From positions 496,001 to 560,000 of the forward strand of contig NZ_CP095187.1 of assembly GCF_022965755.1 (NCBI RefSeq): a DNA stretch of 64,000 nucleotides, given 5' to 3'. This document shows positions 16,844-25,793 of the stretch, piece by piece. Numbering within the stretch: position 1 is the first letter of the stretch; every line of letters starts with the position of its first letter. Position numbers and translations under genes: made by a program. The stretch comes from Pseudoxanthomonas sp. F37. Its GTDB lineage: Bacteria; Pseudomonadota; Gammaproteobacteria; Xanthomonadales; Xanthomonadaceae. The notes under the pieces were generated by a model. The model was not told the origin of the DNA. It did no database searches and saw only the letters and a program-made list of their open reading frames with translations.

Positions 16844-17365
16844 TCAGCCGCCCCCGTGCGCGGGGGCCAGCCGCACCGCCCGCGTGTCCTTCTGCAGGCG
16901 TCCGCGGATGCGCCACAGGCCGTCCTGCGTGGCGAGCTGGACGTTCCAGTCGTGGGACGTGTCGATCTGCGCCGGCGCGGTCCAGCCCGCGGTATCGCGG
17001 GCCAGGGTCAGGGTGGTGTCCTTCGCCGCCTCGGTGGGGTGGGCCAGGGTCAGCACCAGCGGCGAGGTGCCGGCGAATTCGCCCGTCACCGGCACCAGTT
17101 CCACATGGTCGGCGCGGACCTGCACGATGGCGCTGAGCCTGCGCGCGGCAGCGGCTTCGTCCGGGCCCAGGTCGGTGGTCTGGATCTGCGAGACGCGGTC
17201 CACCTTGTCCATCACCGCGTCCGCGCTGCCGGAGCGCACCGACACCACCACCAGTCCCACGCCGGCCACGATGGAGGCCAGCGGGATGCCCAGTACCACC
17301 CACATCATGGGCTCCTTCCAGAACGGGCGCTTGCGGTCGCTGGCGGGGGAGGCGTTCGACGTCAT
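16844..17365 (-). CDS. ccoH: FixH/CcoH family cbb3 assembly protein
   Basis: 173-aa protein with one membrane helix (WVVLGIPLASIVAGVGLVVV) and a periplasmic beta domain. The family hallmark KEPMMWVVLGIPL near residue 18 is present. CcoH helps stabilise the cbb3 assembly intermediate. Its ATG overlaps the ccoG stop (ATGA), so the two are coupled; ccoI follows after 7 bp. Confidence 0.92.
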   Translation of the reverse strand: MTSNASPASDRKRPFWKEPMMWVVLGIPLASIVAGVGLVVVSVRSGSADAVMDKVDRVSQIQTTDLGPDEAAAARRLSAIVQVRADHVELVPVTGEFAGTSPLVLTLAHPTEAAKDTTLTLARDTAGWTAPAQIDTSHDWNVQLATQDGLWRIRGRLQKDTRAVRLAPAHGGG

Positions 17366-18949
17366 GGCGTGGGTCCGAAGTAGCTGGTGTCGACGGTCTT
17401 CTCGTTGCCGCCCTCGGTGGCGGCGACGGTCAGCGTGACCGCATGGCGGCCGGTGACCGTGGCCGGGGCGGTGGCGACCACCGGCAGCGAGAGCACCTGC
17501 TCGGGCTCGGCGGTCACCGTCATCTCGCCCCCGCGCAGGACGATGCCGGGCGTGGGCGAGGCCAGGGTGACGCGGTAGTGTCGCGTCTGCTGGTCCTTGT
17601 TGATCAGTTTGAGGGTGTAGCTGTTCTCGACCTGGCCGCCGGCGACTTCACGGTACAGCGCGTTGCGGTCGCGCAACACCTCGGCGATCAGGTCGCTGCG
17701 ATGGGTCACGCCCCAGGCCCAGCCGGCCACCAGCGCCAGCAGCAGGCCGCCGTAGACGAACACGCGCGGGCGCAGCACGCGCGACGGTTTGCCGTCGAGG
17801 GCGTTCTGCGTGGTGTAGCGGATCAGGCCCTGCGGGTAGCCCATCTTGCCCATGACGTCGTTGCAGGCGTCGATGCAGGCGCCGCAGGCGATGCACTCGT
17901 ACTGCAGGCCGTTGCGGATGTCGATGCCGGTGGGGCAGACCTGCACGCAGATCGTGCAGTCGATGCAGTCGCCCAGTTCCTCGGGCGCGAACTTCGGCAG
18001 CGGCGCCACTTCGCCCAGGTCGCCGTCCCAGGTGATGGTGCCCTTGGCGTGCGCGGCCTGGCTGGCGGCCGACGGGTGCTTGCCCGCGCGGAACACGTAG
18101 TCGTAGGCCGTCTCCTTGGCCAGCAGACCGCGTGCGCGCTCCAGCACGCTGCCCAGGCCGCGCTTGCGCGGGCCGCGCGGCTCGCCGCGCAACGGGTCGT
18201 AGGCGATGATCAGGGTGTTGCGGTCGAACATGGCGCTCTGGAAGCGCGCGTACGGGCACATGTACTTGCACACCTGTTCGCGCAGGAAGCCGGCGAAGCC
18301 CCATGTGGCCAGCGCATAGAACAGCACCCAGAACGTTTCCCATCCGCCCCAGGCGAACGGCCACAGGCGCGCGCCCAGGTCCAGGATGGGGGTGAAGAAG
18401 CCGACGAAGGTGAAGCCCGTCCACAGCGCGAACACCGCCCACAGCACGTGCTTGCCGCCCTTGCGCAGCAGCTTGTTGGCGCTCCACGGCGCCGCGTCCA
18501 GCTTGATGCGCGCGCTGCGGTCGCCCTCGGTCCAGCGTTCCATCCACAGGAACACTTCCGTCCACACCGTCTGCGGGCAGGCATAACCGCACCACAGCCG
18601 TCCGGCCAGCGAGGTGAAGAAGAACAGTGCCATCGCCGCGATGATCAGCAGCATGGCCAGGAACAGGAAATCCTGCGGCCAGAAGACCAGCCCGAACACG
18701 TAGAACTTGCGCGCCGGCAGGTCGAACAGCACCGCCTGGCGGCCGTCCCATTTCACCCACGGGAACACGTAGTACATGCCCAGCAGCCACCACACCGCCG
18801 CCACGCGCAGGCGGTTGAGCGTGCCGGCGACGTCGCGCGGATAGACCTTGCGTTCGCTGACGTAGAAGGAATTTCCCTGCGCATCGACGACGTCCAGCGG
18901 AATGCGGCGCCTGGTCGAATCGGAGGGGGGAGGGGGCTGGCGTGGACAT
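17362..18949 (-). CDS. ccoG: cbb3 oxidase accessory protein CcoG (4Fe-4S), with apparent frameshift near the start
   Basis: Polyferredoxin-like membrane protein that reduces Cu(II) for cbb3 assembly. The body has several membrane helices, an ACPQTVW motif, and two cluster motifs (CIDCTICVQVCPTG and CIACGACIDACN), then a C-terminal periplasmic FixG domain. The conserved N-terminus (RIPLDVVDAQGNSFYV, YPRDVAGTLNRLR) is in the same frame as the body, but that frame has no ATG, GTG or TTG before it, only a stop at about 18975. The natural start, ATG at 18949 (MSTPAPSP), is one base out. Removing one C from a C6 run (plus-strand G 18925-18930) joins them into 528 aa. Without that, the first usable start is GTG at 18804. 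Confidence 0.85.
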
Positions 18950-19069
18950 GGAGGGCTCTGTCTTGGCTGGCGTCATGCTCGCGCCACGGGCGTGCGCGAG
19001 GGAGCGACGGTTTGTCGCAGGTGCGTGCTTCCGGCGCGCGCTGGCAGCCGGAGGACGCTGCGGGCGCGC

Positions 19070-19366
19070 TCAGTCCGGCGGCAGCGCGCGGTTGAAGCGG
19101 CTGGCGGGACGCAGCAGGATCCAGGTGAACAGGCTGCTGGCCGCCGTGGCCAGCCAGAACATGAAGAAACCCAGCGTGTAGCCGAATTCGCGGCTGATCG
19201 CCAGGTCAGGGAAGGTCATGTCGCGCAGCGTCAGCGGGTCGACGAAGGCGAAGAACACCATCGTCGCCACGCCGGCCGCGAAGAAGCTGGGCCACAGCAC
19301 CGCCCCGACGCGCTGCGCGAGCGGCCGGGGCGGGTGGTCGAGACGGGGCTCGGTGAAGTCGGTCAT
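19070..19366 (-). CDS. Uncharacterised 98-aa two-helix membrane protein between ccoP and ccoG
   Basis: Small protein ([21 protein letters not shown] at the start) with two likely membrane helices, [22 protein letters not shown] (about 20-42) and [20 protein letters not shown] (about 60-80), and a basic end ([15 protein letters not shown]). I do not recognise a named family. It overlaps the ccoP stop by ATGA and precedes ccoG by about 100 bp, so it is expressed with the oxidase. A role as an extra subunit or assembly factor of cbb3 is an inference from position only. Confidence 0.8.
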   Translation of the reverse strand: MTDFTEPRLDHPPRPLAQRVGAVLWPSFFAAGVATMVFFAFVDPLTLRDMTFPDLAISREFGYTLGFFMFWLATAASSLFTWILLRPASRFNRALPPD

Positions 19367-20298
19367 TGCGCCGCGCCGGCCACCTGCGCCTGCTTGTGCG
19401 ACAGCGACCAGACGTACGACGCCACCAGCCGCGCGCGCGTCTCGCCCAGCAGCTCGCGGTGCGCGGGCATCACGCCATGGCGACCCTGGGTGATCGTGGT
19501 ACGCATGCTCTCCTTGCTGTTGCCGTAGAGCCAGTAGTCGTCGGTCAGGTCGGGCGCACCCAGTTCCTGGTTGCCCTTGCCGTCCACGCCGTGGCAGGCC
19601 ACGCAGAGGCCATCGTACAGCGGCTTGCCCTGGGCCGCCATGAAGTTGTTCTTCATGCCTTCCTCGGGGTTGTTCAGCACGTTGACGTAGGCGATCACGT
19701 AGTCCACGGCATTGGCGCCCCCCATGTTGGTCAGCGCGGTGCCCCATTCGGGCATCACGCCCTCGCGACCGTCCAGCACCGTCTGCAGCACCAGGTCCGG
19801 AGTACCGCCCCAATGCCAGATGTCGTCGGTCAGGTTGGGGTAGCCGGTGGCGCCCTGGCCGGACGAGCCGTGGCAGGTGGCGCAGGTGTTGTTGAAGATG
19901 GAACGTCCCAACGCCTGCGCCTTCGGGTCCTTGGCCAGCTGGTCGATCGGCTTGCCGGCGAACGGTGCGAACGTCGCCTCCAGTTTCTTGTCCTCCAGCG
20001 CCTTCTGCTGGTCGTGCTCGCCGGTGGAGGTCCACTTCGCGTAGCCGGGAATGACGCCCAGCCCGCCGTACCAGGCGATGTAGCCGATGCTGAAGAAGAT
20101 GGTGATGTAGAACAGGTTGATCCACCACTTCGGCAGCGGCTTGTTGTACTCGGTGAGGTCGCCGTCCCACACGTGCGAGGTGTCTTCCGGCGCGGGATCG
20201 CCGGGACGGCGGCGGCTGGTCCACCACAGCAGCCACACGCAGCCCAGGATGTTCAGTACGACCAGCGCGACGATGAATCCGATCCAACCAGCGCTCAT
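19363..20298 (-). CDS. ccoP: cbb3-type cytochrome c oxidase diheme subunit III
   Basis: 311-aa membrane-anchored diheme cytochrome c feeding electrons to CcoO/CcoN. Two N-terminal helices ([19 protein letters not shown] and [19 protein letters not shown]) match the longer CcoP type. Heme motifs are CATCH at residues 139-143 and CVACH at about 233, with axial-Met regions GVMPEWG and GVMPAHR. Its ATG overlaps the ccoQ stop (ATGA), and it overlaps the 98-aa gene downstream. Confidence 0.96.
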   Translation of the reverse strand: MSAGWIGFIVALVVLNILGCVWLLWWTSRRRPGDPAPEDTSHVWDGDLTEYNKPLPKWWINLFYITIFFSIGYIAWYGGLGVIPGYAKWTSTGEHDQQKALEDKKLEATFAPFAGKPIDQLAKDPKAQALGRSIFNNTCATCHGSSGQGATGYPNLTDDIWHWGGTPDLVLQTVLDGREGVMPEWGTALTNMGGANAVDYVIAYVNVLNNPEEGMKNNFMAAQGKPLYDGLCVACHGVDGKGNQELGAPDLTDDYWLYGNSKESMRTTITQGRHGVMPAHRELLGETRARLVASYVWSLSHKQAQVAGAAQ

Positions 20299-20435
20299 GG
20301 GTTCTTCTCCCCTTCCTCACCCAGCGGCAGGCGCGCCGCATCCTCGAAATCGGCCTTGCGGCGCGGGCTCCACGCCCACACCCAGCCGGCCAGGAACAAC
20401 ACCAGCAATACCCCCGTGACGATGCCCGATACCAT
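20295..20435 (-). CDS. ccoQ: cbb3-type oxidase subunit CcoQ
   Basis: 46-aa single-helix protein ([18 protein letters not shown], then the typical [15 protein letters not shown]). CcoQ stabilises CcoP binding in the complex. The ATG at 20435 follows the G-rich GAGGGGGGC, which can act as its ribosome-binding site and is also the run at which the ccoO frame appears broken. The stop overlaps the ccoP start by ATGA. Confidence 0.93.
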   Translation of the reverse strand: MVSGIVTGVLLVLFLAGWVWAWSPRRKADFEDAARLPLGEEGEKNP

Positions 20436-20438
20436 GGC

Positions 20439-21058
20439 TCAGCCCCCCTCGGCGCGGCCTTGCCCAGCCCTTGCAGGTAGGCGACCACGGCGTCCAGTTC
20501 GGTCTTGCCTTCCACGTCGGTGGCGGCGCTGGAGATCTCGGCCTCGCTGTACGGGTGGCCCAGGGTCTTCAGCGACTTCATGCGCGCGGCGACTTCGGCG
20601 CCGTCCACCGTGGCCTTCTGCAGCCAGGGGAAGGCGGGCATGTTCGATTCCGGCACCACGTCGCGCGGGTTGACCAGGTGCACGCGGTGCCAGTCGTCGG
20701 AGTAGCGTCCGCCCACGCGGGCCAGGTCCGGCCCGGTGCGCTTGCTGCCCCACTGGAACGGGCGGTCGTAGACCGATTCGCCGGCCAGCGAGTAGTGACC
20801 GTAGCGTTCGGATTCGAAGCGCAGCGTGCGCACCATCTGCGAGTGGCAGTTGTAGCAGCCCTCGCGCACGTAGATGTCGCGGCCCGCCAGCTCCAGCGCG
20901 GGGTAGGGCTTGACGCCTTCCAGCGGCTTGATCGCCTCGGCCTGGAACATCAGCGGCACGATCTCCGCCAGTCCGCCGAAGGACACCGCCACCGCGATCA
21001 GCACCGCCATCAGGCCGACGTTCTTCTCGATCTTCTCGTGGGAATTTCCGTTGCTCAT
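20439..21058 (-). CDS. ccoO: cbb3-type oxidase monoheme subunit II, with apparent frameshift at its 3' end
   Basis: Membrane-bound monoheme cytochrome c, passing electrons from CcoP to CcoN. It has an N-terminal helix ([22 protein letters not shown]), the heme motif CYNCH at 68-72, and the family blocks [16 protein letters not shown] and MPAFPWL. The frame does not stop where the domain ends ([18 protein letters not shown]) but stays open for 1.4 kb across ccoQ and ccoP. Adding one G to the G6 run (plus-strand C 20443-20448) gives a TGA at 20439-20441, 3 nt before ccoQ, and a 206-aa protein of normal size. Confidence 0.88.
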
Positions 21059-21069
21059 CTCGTCGGTCC

Positions 21070-22509
21070 TCAGGCGCGGGCTTGCGAGGCGTCGGGCGCC
21101 ATGATCGGCTGCGCCGCGGTGGACTTGGCGCCCTGCAGGGTCTTCACCATGTTCCAGGCCATCAGGAACATGCCGCTCAGCACCAGCAGGCCGCCCGCCA
21201 GGCGGAACAGATAGTAGGGATAGGTGGCGTTGAGCGCCTCGACGAAGCTGTAGGTCAGCGTGCCGTCGGCGTTGGTGGCGCGCCACATCAGGCCCTGCAT
21301 CACGCCGGCGATCCACATGGAGGCGATGTAGAACACCACGCCGATGGTGTGCAGCCAGAAGTGGGTGTCGATGGCCTTCACCGAGTGCATCTGCTCGCGG
21401 CCGACCAGCTTGGGCAGCAGCGCGTAGACCGCGCCCACCGAGATCATCGCCACCCAGCCCAGCGCGCCGGAATGCACGTGGCCGATGGTCCAGTCGGTGT
21501 AGTGGCTCAGCGAGTTGACCGTCTTGATCGACATCATGGGACCTTCGAAGGTCGACATCATGTAGAACGACAGCGAGACGATCAGGAACTTCAGGATCGG
21601 GTCGGTGCGCAGCTTATGCCACACGCCCGACAGGGTCATGATGCCGTTGATGGCGCCGCCCCAGCTGGGGGCCAGCAGGATCAGCGAGAACACCATGCCC
21701 AGGCTCTGCGCCCAGTCCGGCAGCGCGGTGTAGTGCAGGTGGTGCGGGCCGGCCCACATGTACACCGCGATCAGCGCCCAGAAGTGCACGATGGACAGGC
21801 GGTAGGAGTAGATCGGACGGCCTGCCTGCTTGGGCACGAAGTAGTACATGATGCCCAGGAAGCCCGCGGTCAGGAAGAAGCCCACCGCGTTGTGGCCGTA
21901 CCACCACTGCACCATCGCATCGACCGCGCCGCTGTACACCGGATAGGAATGCAGCAGGCCGGTGGGCAGCGCCAGGCTGTTGACGATGTGCAGCAGGGCC
22001 ACGGCGATGATGAACGAGCCGTAGAACCAGTTCGCCACGTAGATGTGCTTGACCTTGCGCTTGGCGATGGTGCCGAAGAACAGCACGCCGTAGGCCACCC
22101 ACACCACCGCGATCAGCACGTCGATGGGCCAGATCAGCTCGGCGTACTCCTTGCCCTGGGTCAGGCCCAGCGGCAGGGTCACGGCCGCCAGCAGGATCAC
22201 CAGCTGCCAGCCCCAGAACACGAACGCCGCCAGCTTGTCCGAGATCAGCCGTGCATGGCTGGTCCGCTGCACCACGTGCAGGCTGGTGGCGAACAGCGCG
22301 CAGCCGCCGAAGGCGAAGATCACTGCATTGGTGTGCAGCGGGCGCAGGCGCCCGTAGCTCAGCCACGGCAGGTCGAAGTTCAATGCCGGCCAGTACAGCT
22401 GGGCGGCGATCAGCACGCCCACGGCCATCCCCACGATGCCCCAGATCACGGTCATCACCGCGAACTGGCGCACCACCTTGTCGTTATAAGTCCCCTGGAC
22501 GCCTTGCAT
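21070..22509 (-). CDS. ccoN: cbb3-type cytochrome c oxidase catalytic subunit I
   Basis: 479-aa heme-copper oxidase core with twelve membrane helices, reducing O2 at very low oxygen. Heme and copper ligands lie in [33 protein letters not shown] (Cu-B His with the Tyr of cbb3 enzymes), [13 protein letters not shown] and [14 protein letters not shown]. The ATG at 22509 follows AGGAGAGGCCGC and gives the typical CcoN length. It is the first gene of the cco cluster. A perfect FNR box is centred 63-64 bp upstream of the ATG, consistent with anaerobic activation. Confidence 0.97.
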   Translation of the reverse strand: MQGVQGTYNDKVVRQFAVMTVIWGIVGMAVGVLIAAQLYWPALNFDLPWLSYGRLRPLHTNAVIFAFGGCALFATSLHVVQRTSHARLISDKLAAFVFWGWQLVILLAAVTLPLGLTQGKEYAELIWPIDVLIAVVWVAYGVLFFGTIAKRKVKHIYVANWFYGSFIIAVALLHIVNSLALPTGLLHSYPVYSGAVDAMVQWWYGHNAVGFFLTAGFLGIMYYFVPKQAGRPIYSYRLSIVHFWALIAVYMWAGPHHLHYTALPDWAQSLGMVFSLILLAPSWGGAINGIMTLSGVWHKLRTDPILKFLIVSLSFYMMSTFEGPMMSIKTVNSLSHYTDWTIGHVHSGALGWVAMISVGAVYALLPKLVGREQMHSVKAIDTHFWLHTIGVVFYIASMWIAGVMQGLMWRATNADGTLTYSFVEALNATYPYYLFRLAGGLLVLSGMFLMAWNMVKTLQGAKSTAAQPIMAPDASQARA

Positions 22510-22565
22510 GCGGCCTCTCCTAGTTTTCCACGGCGGGATTCTCGGCCCCGGGCACCGGGGCCGCA

Positions 22566-22579
22566 TTGATTCTGATCAA
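22566..22579. promoter_or_regulatory. Perfect FNR/ANR box between ccoN and cydA
   Basis: TTGATTCTGATCAA matches the FNR consensus TTGAT-N4-ATCAA at every defined base. It is centred about 63 bp before the ccoN ATG and about 142 bp before the cydA ATG in the 205-bp divergent region, so it fits ccoN activation directly and could also serve cydA. An FNR protein with a matching recognition helix is encoded at 9266. Confidence 0.9.
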
Positions 22580-22714
22580 AGCTCCCGCCAGGGTCCCCGG
22601 CGGAAGGCGTGCAAGGATGGAGGATAGACCGTGCACGGCGGGTGCGACAGATGGTCGCCCCCCTGGCGCCGACGGGCGGGTCTAGAATGCCCGGCAGGTC
22701 CCAGGAGCTCCCCC

Positions 22715-24283
22715 ATGCCCGACATGACCGTCGTCGAACTGTCCCGCCTGCAGTTCGCGCTCACCGCGATGTACCACTTCCTGTTCGTGCCGCTGACGCT
22801 GGGGCTGTCCTTCCTGATCGCCATCATGGAAAGCGTCTACGTGATGACGGGGCGCGACATCTGGCGGCGCATGACCCTGTTCTGGGGCATGCTGTTCGGC
22901 ATCAACTTCGCCATGGGCGTGGCGACCGGCATCGTGATGGAGTTCCAGTTCGGCACCAACTGGTCCTACTACAGTCACTACGTCGGCGACATCTTCGGTG
23001 CGCCGCTGGCCATCGAAGGCCTGATGGCGTTCTTCCTGGAAGCGACCTTCATCGGCCTGTTCTTCTTCGGCTGGGACAGGCTGAGCAAGGTGCAGCACCT
23101 GGTGGTCACCTGGCTGGTGGCGCTGGGGTCCAACTTCTCGGCGCTGTGGATCCTGGTGGCCAACGGCTGGATGCAGAATCCGGTGGGCGCGGTCTTCAAT
23201 CCCGAGACCATGCGCATGGAGATCACCGACTTCATGGCGGTGATCTTCAACCCGGTGGCGCAGGCCAAGTTCGTCCACACGGTGTCGGCCGGCTATGTCA
23301 CCGGCGCGATGTTCGTGATGGCGATCAGCGCGTTCTACCTGCTGCGGGGCCGCAACATCGACTTCGCCAAGCGCTCGATGGCGGTGGCCGCCAGCTTCGG
23401 CCTGGCGGCGGCCCTGTCCGTCGTGGTGCTGGGCGACGAGAGCGGTTACGCCACCAGCGAGCATCAGAAGATGAAGCTGGCCGCCATCGAGGCCATGTGG
23501 GAGACCGAGCCCGCGCCGGCCGGCTTCAACGCCTTCGCCATCCCGGACCAGGAAAACCGGACCAACCACTACGCCCTGCACATCCCCTACGTGATGGGGC
23601 TGATCGGCACGCGCTCGTTCAACACCGAGATGCCGGGCATCCTGGAACTGGTGGAGCGCGCCGAGGGCCGCATCCGCAACGGCCTGCTGGGCTACGAAGC
23701 GCTGCAGAGGCTGCGCGCCGACCGCAACGACGGCACCGCGCGGGTGGTCTTCGAGGCCCATTGGCGCGATATCGGCCACGCGCTGCTGCTCAAGCGCTAC
23801 CGCGAGGACATCGGCAACGCGACCGAGGCGCAGATCGCGCAGGCCGCGCACGACACCATCCCGCACGTGGCGCCGCTGTTCTGGAGCTTCCGCCTGATGG
23901 TCGGGCTGGGCTTCTACTTCATCGCCTTCTTCGCGCTGGCCTTCTGGCTGGCCAGCCGGCAGCAGCTGGACCGGTACCGCGGGTTCCTCAAGCTGGCGTT
24001 CTGGAGCCTGCCGCTGCCGTGGGTGGCGATCGAGGCCGGCTGGCTGATCGCCGAATACGGGCGCCAGCCTTGGATCATCGATGGCGTGCTGCCGACCTTC
24101 CTGGCCGCGTCCGGGCTGAAGCTGCACCAGATCATGATCACCCTCAGCGGCTTCGTGCTGATCTACACGGTGCTGGCCATCGTCGAGGTCTGGCTGATGC
24201 GCAGGCTGATCCTGAAGGGCCCCGAGCACCTGGCCGCCCCGGCGCCCGACGCCCCCCCGCCGCAACCGGCCCTGGCAGGCTGA
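22715..24283 (+). CDS. cydA: Cytochrome bd ubiquinol oxidase subunit I
   Basis: 522-aa quinol oxidase subunit carrying hemes b558, b595 and d. Recognisable blocks are [23 protein letters not shown] with the N-terminal heme His, [19 protein letters not shown], the periplasmic Q-loop region after FVMAIS, and [15 protein letters not shown] (GRQPW motif). The ATG at 22715 has AGGAG 8 nt upstream. It starts an operon with cydB and cydX. This oxidase does not pump protons but has high oxygen affinity and resists nitric oxide and cyanide. Confidence 0.97.
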   Translation: MPDMTVVELSRLQFALTAMYHFLFVPLTLGLSFLIAIMESVYVMTGRDIWRRMTLFWGMLFGINFAMGVATGIVMEFQFGTNWSYYSHYVGDIFGAPLAIEGLMAFFLEATFIGLFFFGWDRLSKVQHLVVTWLVALGSNFSALWILVANGWMQNPVGAVFNPETMRMEITDFMAVIFNPVAQAKFVHTVSAGYVTGAMFVMAISAFYLLRGRNIDFAKRSMAVAASFGLAAALSVVVLGDESGYATSEHQKMKLAAIEAMWETEPAPAGFNAFAIPDQENRTNHYALHIPYVMGLIGTRSFNTEMPGILELVERAEGRIRNGLLGYEALQRLRADRNDGTARVVFEAHWRDIGHALLLKRYREDIGNATEAQIAQAAHDTIPHVAPLFWSFRLMVGLGFYFIAFFALAFWLASRQQLDRYRGFLKLAFWSLPLPWVAIEAGWLIAEYGRQPWIIDGVLPTFLAASGLKLHQIMITLSGFVLIYTVLAIVEVWLMRRLILKGPEHLAAPAPDAPPPQPALAG

Positions 24284-24296
24284 AGGGAGACCGCGC

Positions 24297-25442
24297 ATGG
24301 ACACCATTCCTCTGGACTACGCCACCCTGCGGCTGATCTGGTGGCTGCTGCTGGGCATCCTGCTGATCGGCTTCGCGGTGATGGACGGCTTCGACCTGGG
24401 AGTGGCCACGCTGCTGCCCGCGGTGGCCCGCACCGACGAGGAGCGGCGCATCGTGCTGAACGTCATCGGGCCGGTGTGGGAGGGCAACCAGGTCTGGCTG
24501 ATCCTGGGCGGCGGCGCGATCTTCGCGGCGTTCCCGCCGCTGTACGCGGTCAGTTTCTCGGGCTTCTACATCGCGATGTTCCTGATCCTGGTGGCGCTGA
24601 TCCTGCGGCCGGTCGGCTTCAAGTTCCGCAGCAAGGTGCCCGATCCGCGCTGGCGGGCGGTATGGGACTGGGCGCTGTTCGCCAGCGGGCTGGTGCCTTC
24701 GCTGGTGTTCGGCGTGGCGATGGGCAACGTGCTGCTGGGCGTGCCGTTCCACTTCGACGACACCTTGCGGGTGTACTACGAAGGCGGCCTGTTCGGCCTG
24801 CTGACGCCGTTCGCGCTGCTGTGCGGGCTGGTGAGCGTGGCGATGCTGCTGATGCACGGGGCGGGCATGCTGGCGATGAAGACCTCCGGCGCGTTGGCCG
24901 AACGCGCGCGACGCTACGGCAGCATCGCGGCTGTTGCGACGGCGGTGCTGTTCGTGGCCGGCGGCATCTGGGTCGCGCGCATCGATGGGTACGCGCTGCA
25001 GGTCGCCATGGACACCGCCGGTCCGTCGAATCCGCTCGCCAAGCTCGCCGTGGCCAAGCCCGGTGCGTGGATGGACAACTACGCGCGCTGGCCGATCACC
25101 TGGCTGCTGCCGGCCGTGGGCGTGGCGGGCGCGCTGCTGAGCGCGTTGCTGCTGCGCATCGGCCGCGCGGGGCTGGCGTTCCTGGCGTCGTCGGCCAGCA
25201 TCATCGGCATCATCCTGACCGAAGGCGTGGCGACGTTCCCGTTCCTGCTGCCCTCGTCCACGCAGGCCGGCTCCAGCCTGACCCTGTGGGACGCCTCGTC
25301 CAGCCACATGACGCTGTTCATCATGCTGCTGGCCACGGCCTTCTTCCTGCCCATCGTCCTGCTGTACACCGGCTGGGTCTTCCGCGTGTTGCGCGGCAAG
25401 GTCGACGGCGAGGGCATGGGACGCAACCACAACGCCTACTGA
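24297..25442 (+). CDS. cydB: Cytochrome bd ubiquinol oxidase subunit II
   Basis: 381-aa membrane partner of CydA. The opening motif [31 protein letters not shown], the block [25 protein letters not shown], and the C-terminal [27 protein letters not shown] are characteristic. It begins 13 bp after cydA with AAGGGAGA as ribosome-binding site and is followed by cydX after 12 bp. Confidence 0.97.
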   Translation: MDTIPLDYATLRLIWWLLLGILLIGFAVMDGFDLGVATLLPAVARTDEERRIVLNVIGPVWEGNQVWLILGGGAIFAAFPPLYAVSFSGFYIAMFLILVALILRPVGFKFRSKVPDPRWRAVWDWALFASGLVPSLVFGVAMGNVLLGVPFHFDDTLRVYYEGGLFGLLTPFALLCGLVSVAMLLMHGAGMLAMKTSGALAERARRYGSIAAVATAVLFVAGGIWVARIDGYALQVAMDTAGPSNPLAKLAVAKPGAWMDNYARWPITWLLPAVGVAGALLSALLLRIGRAGLAFLASSASIIGIILTEGVATFPFLLPSSTQAGSSLTLWDASSSHMTLFIMLLATAFFLPIVLLYTGWVFRVLRGKVDGEGMGRNHNAY

Positions 25443-25454
25443 GGAGAGCCCCGC

Positions 25455-25577
25455 ATGTGGTATTTCAGCTGGATCCTGGGCGCCGGCCTGGCCGCGAGCT
25501 TCGCCATCCTCAACGGCATGTGGTACGAGATGCGGGAGGCGGATCGGGACGCCGCGCAAAGGGAGCCGCGCCCGTAG
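25455..25577 (+). CDS. cydX: Cytochrome bd small subunit CydX
   Basis: 40-aa protein beginning MWYFSWILGAGLAASFAILN, then GMWYEMREADRD: one membrane helix and the conserved WYFSWILG opening of CydX/CbdX. It stabilises the hemes of the CydAB complex. GAGGAG lies 9-14 nt before the ATG. It closes the cydABX operon. It is too short for most gene-length cut-offs. Confidence 0.93.
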   Translation: MWYFSWILGAGLAASFAILNGMWYEMREADRDAAQREPRP

Positions 25578-25793
25578 GGCGGGTGGGGCAACGCGTGTTC
25601 CGATCCATGGCGCGCGAGCGGGCGGCCGATGGGGTGCGACAACGGAAGCAGGGAAGCCGATGAATGTGCGCGTGAACCTCAAGGGCGTCCCCCGTACGTG
25701 TGGTGAGCGAGACGCCGAGGGTCAGCCGCCGGTGCGCATGGGGCAGCTCGATCACGGGCTCGGCCCCTGCATCGGCTTCGCTGCTGCCGAACC

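Noticed and set aside
18974-18976. Start of ccoG at ATG 18976
   Set aside because: It is in frame with ATG 18949 and equally out of frame with the body. The product from 18949 (MSTPAPSP) gives the shorter, usual head, so 18949 was preferred, though 18976 is not excluded.
19070-21316. A 748-codon frame that would fuse CcoO to the 98-aa membrane protein
   Set aside because: The middle is ccoQ and ccoP read out of frame. A single missing G at 20443-20448 explains the lost stop.
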